A stretch of DNA of 64,000 bases. Source: Venturia oleaginea (Eukaryota > Ascomycota > Dothideomycetes > Venturiales > Venturiaceae). Shown here one piece after another: positions 11,998 to 24,082 of this stretch (position 1 is the first letter of the stretch; every line of letters begins with the position of its first letter). Location: contig JABMLP010000012.1 in the NCBI GenBank assembly GCA_013176395.1, forward strand, positions 1,054,001 through 1,118,000. Reading direction: 5' to 3'. The translations under genes were made by a program, and so were the position numbers. Below the pieces are notes generated by a model. That model did no database searches. It was not told the DNA's origin and saw only the letters and a list, made by a program, of their open reading frames with translations.

Positions 11998-13129
11998 TTA
12001 TGGCAAAAAAAGTAGTCAATAATTAAAACTATTTTCACAACCAACAAACTTACTGGTTACTAGTGGCACTGTAGAGGCAACGCGTTTGTGCGAGGGAGGC
12101 TTAAGGGGAGGTAGCATCATGCACGGACTGGTAAGTCACAAGCGAGTCCGGCGATAAAGATTACTCACACATTCTCCGCCTTACCAACACAACATAATGC
12201 AAACCACTTCCCCTCGATCAAGAACGTTTCGCGAACACGTTTGGTTGAGTCAGCTTGCAAACTCAGCCTTCTGTCGACCGTCTGATGATCCTCGTTCACA
12301 TACCTCCATCGTCGCATATTACTGGAGGCTTGTAATGGACCTGTGGTTGGCTCTGTCGATGGCATTGTTACACATGAGGTGAAGGCTATTGTGACCATGA
12401 GAGAGCGCTGCAAGATGGTTGCTGGCGAGGCTCACTATGGTCTTGATCCGGACCTCGTGTTTAAATTTGTGGTTGTACATGTGGCATGATCTAACAAGGC
12501 GCGGATGGTTGGATGACACGTCGATGACCCAACTGTGAATATCGCCATACCAATGAGGTTGAAAGAAGGTAGCGGCGCGAGGTTTGCGGAAGGAAGTGCG
12601 GTCGCTGGTAGTGAAGGTGAAGGAGACGACGCCCTGATATCGCCATGCCAATGAGGTTCAAAGAAGGTAGCGGCGCGAGGTTTGCGGGAGGAAGTGCGGT
12701 CGCTGGTAGTGAAGGTGAAGGAGACGGCATCTCCCGGAAGCTTTCGTTCACGCTAGCTGCACAGGCCACTATCGTGAGATTTGATCTTCTCGCAAGTCCG
12801 ACTCTTCGTCCATCGTACGAACCAGCTAACCCTATAGAAAGCGGGAATATCATCATGTGGCATATGTTTACGACTGCAGCCGACCAGAAATGGTCGTCCC
12901 ATCCCGCTGTGCGCTGTTGCATTGTTCCACTCGAAAGAGATTGGCCCAACCACCCTCTCCAACCTCCTTTGGTAGCCACAATGAATAACCACGAGTTCAA
13001 ATTTCCCTACATATAGCATTCCCTTGAAACCTTTCTTTAATCTATCATCAGTCTAACCTCCTTCCTTCCTAAAGTAGAAAAGTCTCACACACTCCCTTCT
13101 TCATCAATCTCAACCTTTCTCTTCTCATC
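11998..13129. other. Intergenic with a 98-bp tandem duplication
   Basis: About 1.1 kb between two plus-strand genes. The main structure is the direct duplication described separately. ORFs on both strands that span the duplication carry no domain signal. CT-rich sequence at 13040-13129 looks like the leader and promoter of the next gene. Confidence 0.5.
12539..12726. repeat. 98-bp tandem duplication
   Basis: The block starting at 12539 recurs at 12637 (period 98). Both begin ATATCGCCAT and carry GGTAGCGGCGCGAGGTTTGC. They differ at only a few bases across about 90 nt, so the duplication is recent. Confidence 0.85.
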
Positions 13130-14183
13130 ATGAGATCCTCAATCAATTTCTCATTGGCAGCGCTGCCATTGATCGCAGTCGCTCAAAGCTCCGTGACAAC
13201 AGCTTATGAAGTTGTTCCCATCACTTTTGATGGTGAGAACCTTCTTATTCCCCCTTTGCGCAAACCCATTGCTAATAACCTTAGGCTATATCACGAGTGT
13301 AACTCTACCAGTCTGGACCGGCCAACCTTCCATCGTCGCAACAGTTACAGTCACGGAATCTGCACCAGGCAGTGTCTCGTCATCAACCACCGTCGTCGTG
13401 CCAGTTGTAACAGTGATTCCAGTCACAACAGTGACGCCAATGGAGCCGGCGCCATTGAATCCTGGAACCACCAATGCTTTGACGGTCCTCAGCTCAGCTT
13501 TGGAATCCTTAACAGCCACAAACACAGCAGTTGTTGTCGGTGGATCCTCTGTCGCTTCAAGTTCAGTCACAATCACGGACGCAGTGTCACCAACTCCTGT
13601 CGCTCCAGCGAGCACCACCAACGCCTTAACAGTCCTGAGCTCAGCATTGTCATCCCTTCAAAGCTCTCAGTCGAGCGAGTCATCCTTCAATGCAGCAACA
13701 TCAGGATCAACAACGCTTACTACGGTCATCTCTGGGTCGTCTGTAACGATCGTGGCCCCAATCAACACAGCCTCCATTTCTGCAGCGGTATCAAGTGCTA
13801 CCGCTTCCCTGGTCTCGGGCGCCAGCTCCGCAGCTTCCTCCCTGGCATCAGTGACATCCTCGCTCGCCTCTGGCGCCAGCTCGACGGCCTCCTCAATCAG
13901 CGCTGCGGCATCTTCAGCCGCTTCCTCATTTGCATCAAGCGTGTCATCCGAGCTATCAAGCATCTCGGCCTCGCAATCGAGTGCCATCTCCAGCATTTCA
14001 AGTCAACTATCCACCTTGATATCCGCAACATTATCCGTCTCCACGGCCATGCCATCGAGCACTAGCGTTCCGCCCGTACCCACTGCCGCCGGCGGTGCCA
14101 CAGAGCTGCGAATTTCCGGCGCCCTGGTCGGCCTCACCGTTGTTATCACGGTGATGATTGCTTGGGTACTGGAGAGCATGTGA
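13130..14183 (+). CDS. Ser/Ala-rich, probably GPI-anchored cell-wall protein
   Basis: ATG 13130 begins a signal peptide (SLAALPLIAVAQS). Exons 13130-13232 and 13285-14183 are separated by a 52-nt intron with a textbook GCTAATAAC branch site; the product is about 333 residues. The mature protein is dominated by Ser, Thr, Ala and Val, with an internal repeat TTNALTVLSSAL occurring twice (roughly residues 103 and 146), then long ASS/SSA runs typical of heavily O-mannosylated wall proteins. The C-terminus is a small-residue region (PTAAGGATEL) followed by a hydrophobic tail, as in a GPI-attachment signal. A shadow reading frame without the splice stays open but has no such pattern. No enzyme domain; function beyond wall or surface structure is unknown. 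Confidence 0.8.
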
Positions 14184-15131
14184 GGAGTTCTCGGTTGAGC
14201 ATTTTGGTTCTTTTGTCTTATGCACGCATATATATACCCCGACTGTGCTACGATTTGAATTCTTTTGGCGCAAAACGATTACAATATCGTTTTTTAGATG
14301 GTTATTTGAACTGCGCGTTCAGCATGGCGTTTGTATGGATTATGCATGGAGAACATGTATGGATATGATTGATCACGGAATTATGGAATGGTTGGATGCG
14401 AGAATTGAAGAATACGTAATACTAATCATGTGCGAACGAAGAGATATGAAGAACTGAAAGATGGACTCTGTAGATAGATGAAATGGATGGGACAACATGC
14501 ACATTTCCCCCCAACACCAGATTCCCTCGCTCAAGAAGTATGTTCTTGGTGCCTGTCTTATTGGCCAAGTACTTTACGGCTGTGGCTGTGGCTGTTGACT
14601 AATCTCGCATCTTGATCGTTCATCCACACACAACCACAGTTCAATTTCTTCTCCCCCTTCAATTTTAGATCACCACTGGCATGAACGCGCGCAGTTAGAA
14701 CACCGTCGATACGAACGTTGCCACTTTGCAACAAAAACGTTAAGGATACCAATTTTCCAGCACCAATTTCGACACGACAACCACGGACGGTGGCCGCTCA
14801 AAGTGTCCCGTACGTTGTTAGATGATCGAAGTTGGTGCTAGAAAAGGGGTATTTTGTTGTCTCGCTGTCCCCCGTACAACAGTCGAGTAGGCAGTCTTCT
14901 CGTTGGGCATCCCCATAGCAGCTGATACTTGGAACATGAATACTACTACAGGACGAAGAAACGTCTTCGGTGCTTCTAAAGGGTAGAATGCACGCGGCCT
15001 CTCACAAAAGCAGCCCCTACTCGGCATGTCAAATCAGCATTCAACGACGCCCATTTCCACACTCGCTCTCAAAATGGATACATTGAGATATTAAATGGGG
15101 CACATCGTTCAAGCCATCTGGGATGTGGAAT
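14184..15131. other. Intergenic (convergent 3' ends), no supported gene
   Basis: About 0.95 kb between convergent genes. Short ORFs only; nothing recognisable. Confidence 0.5.
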
Positions 15132-16951
15132 TTATTCCACTATTCTCCCCACACCAAGAACACTCCAAAACGCAACCTCCCTCTTCTCCTTGCCCTCCCC
15201 CGTTTTGAGGGCAGTCGATCTCTCACCTCCATCACCAGCGGCCTCGGCATCATATTCCAATCGCACAAAAATGGGTATCTCGCACGCCTCCTCATCAGGC
15301 TCTAATTCGTCGTCCACTTCCTTCCCATCCTTCTTCACTGTCGGCAAACTACCGGGCACAACCTCAACGACAACGGACGTCCAATTCCTACCCTTATCCC
15401 AAATTTTGCCCGCTTCAACTTGTTTAGAGCCATCGGCCTGCTCTACGGAGGCACCTGGCATGAGTGACTTCCGCTTTTGCGTGGCTGAGGAATTCAGCGC
15501 TTCATCCCAAACATCTGTATTTGCTCCGACGTCGAATCTCGGGCAGAGGATGGTGACTCTTGTTTGTATCCTTCCCTGTGTAACAGCTGGAGTTGCCAAG
15601 GTAACTCGGATGGAGTCGAAGAGAGGGTTCATTAGGGTGAGGAGGTATTGGTAAGTATTGCCTGGTTGCAGCTTGGTGTAGTCGAAGCCTGTATTCGATG
15701 CTGTGAGTGAAGAGGTCGATACAAGAGGGTGTGTCGAAGCTGCAATGGGTGCGGATGTTGTGAGAGAATGAATGGAGACTTTGGGAATATTGTTCAGCGC
15801 AAGGACTCGCAATTTGTAGCGATTCGATGTGACCTTTGGCTCTGGTCGTGCGAGGAGAGTTCGACATGTTTTGCAACGTTTGGATCGTTTTGTCCGTAGC
15901 AGAGTAGCTACTGGTCTTAGGTCTGTGGAGAATCGAGGTGGGTATCGTTCCTGAAATGCACGTTGCGAGGTTGAAGTCGTTGCATCCCAACCTTCCTCCT
16001 GCAATCGCTTCAGGACTTCGTCTTCGGAGGCTGGATCAAAGACTTGCAAACCCTCTTCCGGCGTCAGTGCTTCACGCATGGCTTTTGGCTTTGTCCGCTT
16101 CGACTTCTTTCCTGGACCGTATAGATGTAGTAGCCTCGATATCGAACTCGGAGACGAGTAATTTATGTCGTGCAAAGCTCCTCCCGAAAACTCAGATGAG
16201 TCTGCCAATTGCGATTTGTAAAAAGTGTTTAGATTTGAGAACAAATCATCTTCGGATGTATGTATATCTGAGTTAGGTGTGGCCGCTCGTTCCAAGGCGG
16301 AATCGATGCTTGGGTCTTCCCTTGAGCTATTTCGCAGAACTTTCTCGGCCTGAGTCTCGCGCTCCTTCGGTGTCGGCACGACAATGCCACCATTTCTGAT
16401 GCGCTGTAGCTGGCCAGTGATGTTGTTTGGTTTCTCCAATTTGATGCCGATATCCAGTGAGGTCCATTGACAGTAGCCACATGACAATATAAAAGGACCA
16501 GTTGGTCCGTCGAAGGCTGAGGTGTTATCTGGAGGATCGAGGGCGCTGATGGTAAGATAGGAAGTGCATTCTGGACAGTTGTAGCAATTTCTATTGCATC
16601 TGTGGTAGGGTTAACACGCAATAGAGCGTCTTGGAAGTGTCTGACCATTCTTTACCTGTTGCCTTCACTTCTCACGGTACTGCTAGGCACCTCGAATAGA
16701 CAGCCGGGACAGTACCAGCACACGACCTCTTCGGATATACAGCGCGGACATCTCACTTGGTGGCATTCTGTGCAGTAGAGAAGGTGTTCGATCGGGAACA
16801 GGGAGAAGTTGGCACGCAGCGACTTTGGGTTGAAAGTGCCCTCCTCTTCGTCAATATCTTCTAGTTGTTGTCGAATGGCCGAGACAGGAGACGAGGAGGT
16901 CGTGTCTACGCAGGAACACGAGTAATATGTGTAAGGATACGCCGAGGCCAT
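15132..16951 (-). CDS. Dynactin subunit 4 (p62)
   Basis: p62 caps the pointed end of the Arp1 filament in dynactin, the cofactor of cytoplasmic dynein, with roles in nuclear migration and vesicle transport in hyphae. ATG at 16951. Exons 16656-16951 and 15132-16599 are separated by a 56-nt intron that splits an Arg codon and restores the Cys-rich N-terminal module. That module has CTECHQVRCPRC, then CWYCPGC, then CNRNCYNCPEC, then CGYCQW: the RING-like zinc-binding region of the family. A second C-x2-C pair lies mid-protein (KRCKTCRTLL). The rest is the long p62 body ending in beta-rich sequence; total about 587 residues, usual for ascomycetes. Single copy here and intact. Confidence 0.9.
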
Positions 16952-17610
16952 GCTTGTTAGAGTCTCAGAAGTCTGGTGGTGAGGAGTAAGCGAAGGAGAC
17001 GCGAAATGGGAGAGACGCGACGGTGAAGTATTTTCATGGCGACGAATGCAGCTTCAACAAATTCACAACTCCGTTGCGACCAAGTATTCCTTACTTCTTC
17101 AATTTTACAAAGGTTTGTACTCTCGATGTGACACATAGGAGGTAGGCTTTCGATTCCTGCTCCTTCCCAACCACTACTTCAACGGTCATATTCATCGAAT
17201 AGACGGGGCTATCTCGTGTTTATTCTCTCAACTAATTGTCTGTCTTCACTTGTGTCAAGCTGGTTCCTTTTGCTGACAATCTGATTCCTGCCATATATGC
17301 AATTCCATAACACGCTCGCCTCGTGTACGCGACTCGTAGCTGCGATGTTTTGCCAAGGTATAAAATTCCTTTCTCAGAAGCACTGGTATGACATTGTCAT
17401 ACTAGTACAAGAGCTACCATGCGTCTACCGACTTGGGCAAGGCACTGCAATTAGGAGTCGTGTCCATATGGCGGGACTAGAGCGAAGGCTATTATTTTAT
17501 ACACGGGGGTCAGGCGTCCAGGTTTCATCCGTGAGTATACTCCTACCAGGAATTCCGAATGAATTGATCACATTATCAGCGTTGGGGGTACATCGAGGCT
17601 TGATCTAATC

Positions 17611-17619
17611 TTATCTGAT
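17611..17619 (-). promoter_or_regulatory. SreA/Urbs1-type iron GATA site
   Basis: On the minus strand this reads ATCAGATAA, an exact match to ATCWGATAA, the site bound by fungal iron-repressing GATA factors (SreA, Urbs1, Fep1). It lies about 425 bp upstream of a siderophore-transporter start codon, a target class of this regulator. The site is seen; binding is inferred. Confidence 0.6.
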
Positions 17620-17987
17620 GAAGTAATGCCAAGATGATCTGGTCTTGCTAGTATTATTTGGCACTTCTTGTGGGCACTATCCTCCGTTATCGCTAACAAT
17701 TCTTGCTCGGTCAATGGACTCGAGAGCTGCAGCCCTGCTATGAATGGCAGTAGAGCTTGCGGACCACAACGCAGATGCCGAGCCATATGGACGCGGCATG
17801 GCGAACCTTCATGAAATGGACAATATGGTTGGTTGAAACCGTTTCTAGACGCCAAGTCACTACCACAAGCCTTCCAGTGAATGCCATCAACCCTGGCGTT
17901 GTATTTTGCTCGTCTAGAATATGCTCAGGCGGGATCTGATATTTAAGTTCTATATCCTGCCTAACCCTGTATTATCTCATTCTCAAT

Positions 17988-17999
17988 CTTATCTTATCT
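17988..17999 (-). promoter_or_regulatory. Paired GATAAG motifs near transporter start
   Basis: Two overlapping GATAAG motifs on the minus strand (CTTATCTTATCT on plus), 45-57 bp before the ATG at 18045, possibly in the 5' leader. They could strengthen GATA-factor control, but such hexamers also occur by chance. Confidence 0.35.
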
Positions 18000-18044
18000 C
18001 ATCAATACTTCTTCACTCATACTGTTCGCTCCAGGTCGACTATC

Positions 18045-19977
18045 ATGGGCATCTTGAACAAGTTCAGGCCCAGGTCCGGCTCCAGTGATGGCGTCGCGGA
18101 AATTGCTCAAAGCCCCTCTGGCCATGTGCCGAAGGACACGACATCTGCAGAGGTCTATCACTCAAAGGAGATCAGGGCACTTCCATCGCAAGACAGCGAC
18201 CACGACGATGAGTATATCCACAAGGACATGCAGCGTGGTATTCAAAAGATGGAAGGTCTGGCGCAAGTCTGGCCAACGTGGGCACTGTACGTGACGTACG
18301 CGCTGTAAGTCAACGATGAACATTCCAACACGACAATAAACTCGCTCTGATAATGAGACTAGTGTCTGGGTCATCTATTTCATCGATGCCCTAGAAGGCC
18401 CAACTGGCTGGGCTTTGACCCCATACGTGACCAGTGAATTCCAGCTTCACGGCCTTACCGCATTGACAGGAGTGTTTGCATCTTTGGTCGCAGGGCTTGC
18501 AAGACTTCCAATGGCAAAGGTCATCGATATCTGGGGAAGGCCAGAAGGTCTCGCCATATCCGTGACTCTGATGACTATTGGCTCCATCATGATGGCCTCG
18601 ACCAACAGCGTACAGATGTATGCGGCCGCAGAGGTTTTTAGTCAGACTGGGTGAGCACGATATATTCTCTGTGACTTTACAGGTTACTAACGGTGTGACT
18701 ACAGTGGCAATTGCCGCAACTATATTCTCGGTGTCCTCCTTGCTGATACTTCTCAACTGAAGAATCGAGGCCTCGTTCTGGCGTATATCGCTTCGCCATA
18801 CCTGATCACTACCTTCACTTCCGGCTTCTACGCGCAAGCAATGCTAAACGGCCCTGGATGGAGATGGGCGTTCGGTATCTTCGCCATTCTACATCCAATC
18901 ATCAACTTCCCGCTCTTCGCCTTGTTGATGTATTACCAACGCAAAGCCATTCAGCAAGGCCTAGTCCCAGTTCAAGCTACTGGTCGAACTCTCTTCCAAT
19001 CGATCAAGTACTACATGATTGAATTCGACGTCGTCGGTCTCTTTCTCGTCATCGCTGGATTTGCCATTTTTTTGTTGCCATTCAACATCTACTACTACCA
19101 AGGCGAGACCCTCGCAGAACAATGGACGTCGCCTCTCGTCCTTTCCATGATCATCATAGGTGTATTCATCATTTTCGCCTTCGCTATCTGGGAATGGAAA
19201 TTTGCGCCGGTCCAAGTAATTCCCTTCCATCTCCTCAAAGACCGCACAATCTTGGGAGCATGCTTCATAGCCGCCATCTTGTTCGTCCAATTCTACATCT
19301 GGAACTCCTTCTTCAGTTCTTTCCTCCAGGTCGTCCCAAATTTGGACCTCGCGCGCACAGGATATGTGCAAAACATCTACAGTATGGGATCCTGCTTCTG
19401 GTCTTTCATTGCTGGTCTGATTGTGCGCTACTACGGCGACACAAAATGGCAATCCCTCTTTTTCGGCATGCCAGTGACACTCCTCGGTGTCGCGCTGATG
19501 ATCGTTTTCCGCCAACCAGATATCAACATAGGCTACATCATCATGTGTCAAATCTTCATCGCCTTTGGTGGCGGCACTCTCGTCATCGCGCAGCAAGTCA
19601 TTGCCATGGCCGCGACAACACACCAATACATCGCCATTGTTTTGGCAATCCTAGCTGTTTTCAACGCTATCGGAGGTGGTATCGGCGGTACGATTGCAAG
19701 CGCTGTCTGGACTGGTACTTTCTACCGAGACCTAGCGAATCGCCTGCCGCCAGAAACGAGGGCAAATGCTACTCTTATTGGCGCCAATATCGCTACACAG
19801 CTCAGCTATCCTGTTGGAGACCCAACGAGGATAGCAATTCAGATTGCCTATGGTAATGCGCAGAGGTATATGCTCATTACGGCCACTGCAATAACCTGTT
19901 TGGGCTTCCCGGCTATTTTGATGTGGAGGTCCATTGATGCTAGGGATAGGAAACAGGTCAAAGGGCGTGTCTTCTAG
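18045..19977 (+). CDS. Siderophore-iron transporter, MFS (SIT/ARN/Mir family)
   Basis: Plasma- or endosomal-membrane H+ symporter that imports ferric siderophores. Exons 18045-18304, 18363-18650 and 18705-19977; the second intron has a perfect TACTAAC branch site. Product is 606 residues, the usual size, with about 14 hydrophobic segments after an 80-residue hydrophilic N-terminus. Family features: YFIDALEGPTGWALTPYVTS in the first membrane segments, the MFS loop motif MAKVIDIWGRPEG, QVIPFHLLKDRT in the central loop, and a C-terminal extracellular-loop region (FYRDLANRLP) followed by YGNAQRYM, as in SIT proteins. An SreA-type site upstream agrees with repression in iron-replete conditions. 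Substrate cannot be told from sequence. Confidence 0.9.
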
Positions 19978-20757
19978 ATGACAGGGATGGATTTGAGTTT
20001 AGCTCTTGTAATATTGATATCGGGAAAAGAGTGATCTGGTAAGAGTTCACTACGATAGTGGAGAAGAGCCGCGCTAACCGTTGCATTCATAGATTTTGCT
20101 AGATTTGTTGTGGCGGCCTATGCTATCTCCAACGCGCGAGAAGGATCAAACATTCTTAATTTCTTCGACCTGATACTTTTCATGTATTGTGGCACGCTTC
20201 TTGCAAATCTGGCGGTGATGGTTTATTACAGTGTTGCTGAATTGTTTTTGACTTACCACATTGCTGTGTGCTCCTCGACGCTTGCTGCGTGGTATGTGAA
20301 CAGCTCACCGCTCATCTGTTCTCATCTCTTCTCTGACGCGAATGATTGGGTCCTAACAGCTGGCTTACATGATGTTTATATGGAAGTCTACCTTCTTTCG
20401 AGAACGAGCCTCGCAGTCTACAAATCCAGCACAACGCCGAGATCTCTCAGTATCAAATTTATCAGCGTCACAAAAGGCTCTAACGATAATTTTGACGAAT
20501 TTCCCAGACGACATAAAAAGCTAGCAAAATTACCTGAATGAATACTACGATTCGAGATTCATACATGGAGGACATCCTATATACCATCTAGGATCGTCCC
20601 GAAGAGCACGATACCAACCTAGACTTATCTTAAAGACGGCCATCTTTCAAGATTATCAGTAGGAGAGACTATTTTGCTTGCCATCAATCATGGACAACAC
20701 GTGAAGACCATGGGCTTAATCTGAGCTCACTCCCTTGTAAAAATGTGTATTTCTGCA
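19978..20757. other. Intergenic (convergent 3' ends), no supported gene
   Basis: About 0.78 kb between convergent genes. One 143-codon open frame (20110-20541) starts only at GTG and has no domain, so it is not called. Confidence 0.5.
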
Positions 20758-23255
20758 CTAAGTTGATGGGCCCATGTCACCTAATCCAATGTCTTCCCGT
20801 GCGCGAGTCACAGCACTATTCTTCCTCTTCTCCTTGCCCTTGGCTTTATCGGGCTTTTTAGGCGGTTCTCCCACCACATCGTTCTCTTCTCCAAACAAAA
20901 ATCCTTTGTCCTCACCTCCATGGGCCGCGTGATATCGCTTTTCCGCAGGCGACAGAGGCTGTGGGTCGATGAAAGATTTGCGGTGTTCGTGTGCTTGGCC
21001 TAGCATCCAGGAAAATGAGGACTGCTCAATTTTAGGCCGAGTTTGCTTTGGCGTTAGGCGAGAGGATATTGGGGTGCCGGAGGCGTGTTCCGCTGTGAGT
21101 GAGGTGGTCGGAAGACTGGCAGGTGGCGTATTTGTCGGAGGGACAGTGATCGACATTGGCGGTGAGGAAGCCATCGGGATTGCAGGGTGCCGAGGAGGGG
21201 AGACTGATATCTCAGGAGCATCCTCATTACTTTTTGGAGAAAGTGCAGGAGTAGGTTCGATGATATCAGCTGTCGTGATGAGTCTTGGCTCCTCTGTCTT
21301 CGCTTCGTCGACTTGGTGTTCATCCGACTGTGCAACAGGATCCTCGGGAGGAAGCGGCAGTGTCGAGTCTTGCAAAAACACTTGCACGAATTGCACTTTG
21401 GCCACCGCTATACTAAGCGCATCCGACTGGCCTTCGACCTCCTTTTTCTCCGCGACTTGTTTCTCGATTTTCCACAACTCTGCCACCGCAGTCTCCAGCA
21501 TACTGGCTAATCGTCTATTCCTATCTTCAAGAGCAGTCATCTTTTGCAGAAAATTGGCCGCGATATTGTTTGATACTTCAGATTTAGTGGCTCGATGTGA
21601 TGGTCCCAGACGAGGGGAAGGCTGCCCAGATTGTAAGTTCTGAACATTCTTGCGAACCTCACCAACGGCATCTCGGACCATGTTAAAACCCCACTTTTCA
21701 CCACGAGAAAGCACTCCCCGAGCAGTATCTCCAAGTAGGGCGTCTAAGGCCCTTGGTGCGGGGGAACCAAATGGAGAACGGGCTCGTGACGAATTTGGAG
21801 TTCCACTATTGTTGTCAGGCGTGTCAGGACGAGGCGCGATTCGCTTGGGTTGAGGCGGTGCGCGGTTGGAATATTTGACAATGATTTCTGCGCCTCCCTC
21901 TTCGTTGCAATGTGATTTGAGGTATATCGCATCGAGAACCAACGTGCGTGGGCCTTGTGGTTGTGGTGGGGAAGGATAACGCATCAGGAGCATTAATGCT
22001 TCATTGACATCGGCTTCAGCAACTGCTTGACGTTAGCGCAATTACTGATGTGACCCCCGAGCCAAGACCTACGCTGCCAACGAATTCGCAACACCATGGC
22101 AATACATATGTAGTCTACTAGTTCTAAGTCGGGATCCTCGGCAAACAAAGCATCCCATACTGGGAGTAGTTCATCGAAGGAAAATTCGCGGCCGAACAGT
22201 AATCGTATCCATCGTCTTCAAGCAATCAGCATAAAACTTGGGACCAAGTGAGATGACGTACAATAAGAATATCTGCGGCGTGATGTCTAAATCTGCTAGG
22301 TGTGAGGAAAGGCCAGGATCAATTCGAGGTAGAAGGTCGCTAAATATTCTCCGACAGCGCACGAGGATGGGAGACTCATTCTCCGCCGTCCTGCTTTTCG
22401 AACCTTTGGGTCCTCTTTGTACGATTTGGTCCACAGAAGGATCGTAGAAACCTTTGGCAGTCTGCATCATCCTGGCAAACAGCGCAAATGTATCATGCTC
22501 GATGAATTGTGAGTCCAGCATATTCTGAATCACAGCGGTCCTTGCTTCATACACTTTTCCAGGCGTTTCCACGGTGTCTCGTTCGACTGCCCACAAAATG
22601 GGAGCGAGTAGCTCATGCATGCCTTGCCGGTATCCAACGTCTGGATTCAGCTTGCAATATACGAATAGTATGTCCAATAGCATTGTCTGTGTAGCAGGCT
22701 GCCTGAAGTAGATGTTTTCGGGCATACATCTTTCCACGTCTTGGAATATCTCTTGCCGTAAAGCTTCGTCCTCTCGCAAGGCGGTCCAGGGAGACTTTTA
22801 AGACTTAGTCAGGGGTCAGACAACTTGTACGACGACGAAGTAGAATTGCGCGTACTTCTACATGTTCGCTGAGAGGATCAGCATCTGTGGACACCTCATC
22901 GGGATGTTCTATGGCTCGCAGGAAGTGAGAACGGAGGGAGTCGTAAGCGGATCGGGAGGTGGTAAGAGAGGCTGGCCATGATGCGCGATCGAGGTTGCGA
23001 AAAATGAGGAATATCTAGGGCGAAATCGTGAGTTTGGGACAGATTTGATCCTGTACATCATTCACCTTCCAGCACACGGAGCGCAAGCCTGTGAGAAGCT
23101 GTGGTTCTTCTTGGGCGTGGAGGATGGCCGTCTTCAAGGCAGGGAAGTCACGATAGTCGCTGAGCCTCGTCCAATATTTCCTGATATGGTATTAGAGGCA
23201 TAATACCAGCTTCAATCTTAGTAATCACTCACTCGGCATCAGCCAGCGGTCGCAT
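20758..23255 (-). CDS. TBC-domain Rab GTPase-activating protein, TBC1D5-like
   Basis: TBC proteins stimulate GTP hydrolysis by Rab GTPases; TBC1D5 acts on Rab7 in retromer and autophagy traffic. Six exons read cleanly: 23233-23255, 23066-23180, 22856-23014, 22262-22794, 22073-22215 and 20758-22022, giving 745 residues. Phases agree at every junction, and the 46-nt intron 22216-22261 restores a Trp-Ile-Arg-Leu-Leu-Phe-Gly-Arg-Glu-Phe block. TBC motifs are present: IFQDVERCMP (Arg finger), GYRQGMHELLAPI (Gln-finger region), and LRWIRLLFGREFSFDELLPVWDALF. The YRQGMHEL form and the block ending IRWQLAEADVNEALMLLMRYP fit the TBC1D5 branch. The C-terminal 350 residues are Ser/Pro-rich, with a short coiled coil (MTALEDRNRRLASMLETAV). 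Confidence 0.88.
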
Positions 23256-23632
23256 AGTGTCGCGACTGTGTAAAGTAGTGGAAGGCAGCGGAGCCCGAGT
23301 CAGGTTTCGTGATAGGGAGAGATGGGCGCGCGTCATCGCTTGTGGAGCATTCGAGCACAATCGAGGGAATTCGAGAAAACACCCACTATCCAGAACATGC
23401 CACAATCATCGAGCCGTATCGGGATGTATCTCATGTTTGCTAGAATGACCTTTTGTAACGGTTCCAGCTCATTCGAGCATCAGACGTGAAATGTATAAGT
23501 ATCGCTCTCGTTCGTAGACTTCATTCCATAACTCAAAGCAAACAACCAAGTCAACACATCAAGAATACTTTCTCACACAAACAACCAACGACTTCAAACA
23601 CACACTCAACACACAATCCACACACTGCCAAA

Positions 23633-24082
23633 ATGTGCGTATACTCTCAAACCACCTACTCTTGCAAGCACAACATCGAAGCCTTGATTGAGCTGTGCCA
23701 TCTCGGCAGGGACTTCAAACCCTCAATGCACGACAAAATCATCATCGGCATCTACGAATCGAAAGATAAATGCGAAGCCTGCAGTAGCTCCAATGAACTG
23801 ATCGATCTCACCCAAAATAACGTGCACAACCCAATCGACCTCACCAACGTTGAGCACGACCACGTCGACCTCACCAACGGTGAGCCCGGCCACATCGACC
23901 TCACTCAAGACCCAGATGTGCCACCGTACCAAGACTTCGAATATCAAGATACACCAATCGATCCACAATTCTCGTCCAACAAGCGACTGCGGAGAGATTC
24001 TGCATTCGATGGCTATCCGGTATTGCCTCAGACTCATCTACCGGCGGACTCGCATCCCGCTCCCATGGACACGCGCGCTTGA
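23633..24082 (+). CDS. Small protein with four tandem SUMO-interaction-like motifs
   Basis: 149-residue single-exon ORF; the ATG sits in a good context (GCCAAAATG). Residues 1-50 are Cys-containing (C2, C11, C22, C47, C50) and start MCVYSQTTYSCKH, which could bind a metal. Residues 56-91 carry four near-identical motifs, LIDLT, PIDLT, HVDLT and HIDLT, spaced 10-11 residues apart and each followed by acidic or polar residues. [VI]-D-L-T flanked by acids is the core of known SUMO-interacting motifs. A basic NKRLRR at about 116-121 may be a nuclear signal. No RING finger is present, so it is not a typical SUMO-targeted ubiquitin ligase. I do not recognise the gene. Poly-SUMO binding is inference from the repeats; coding status is supported by the ordered repeat and the start context. 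Confidence 0.65.
   Translation: MCVYSQTTYSCKHNIEALIELCHLGRDFKPSMHDKIIIGIYESKDKCEACSSSNELIDLTQNNVHNPIDLTNVEHDHVDLTNGEPGHIDLTQDPDVPPYQDFEYQDTPIDPQFSSNKRLRRDSAFDGYPVLPQTHLPADSHPAPMDTRA

Larger units (their letters stand above)
16952..18044. promoter_or_regulatory. Divergent promoter of dynactin p62 and siderophore transporter
   Basis: About 1.1 kb between divergent genes. It contains an SreA-type GATA site (separate entry), a GATAAG pair close to the transporter start, and AT-rich TGATATTTAAG near 17937. ORFs inside (for example near 17297-17608) have no recognisable domains. Confidence 0.55.

Noticed and set aside
20110..20541. 143-codon open frame after the siderophore transporter
   Set aside because: Starts at GTG, lacks any family pattern and lies in a 3' intergenic region.
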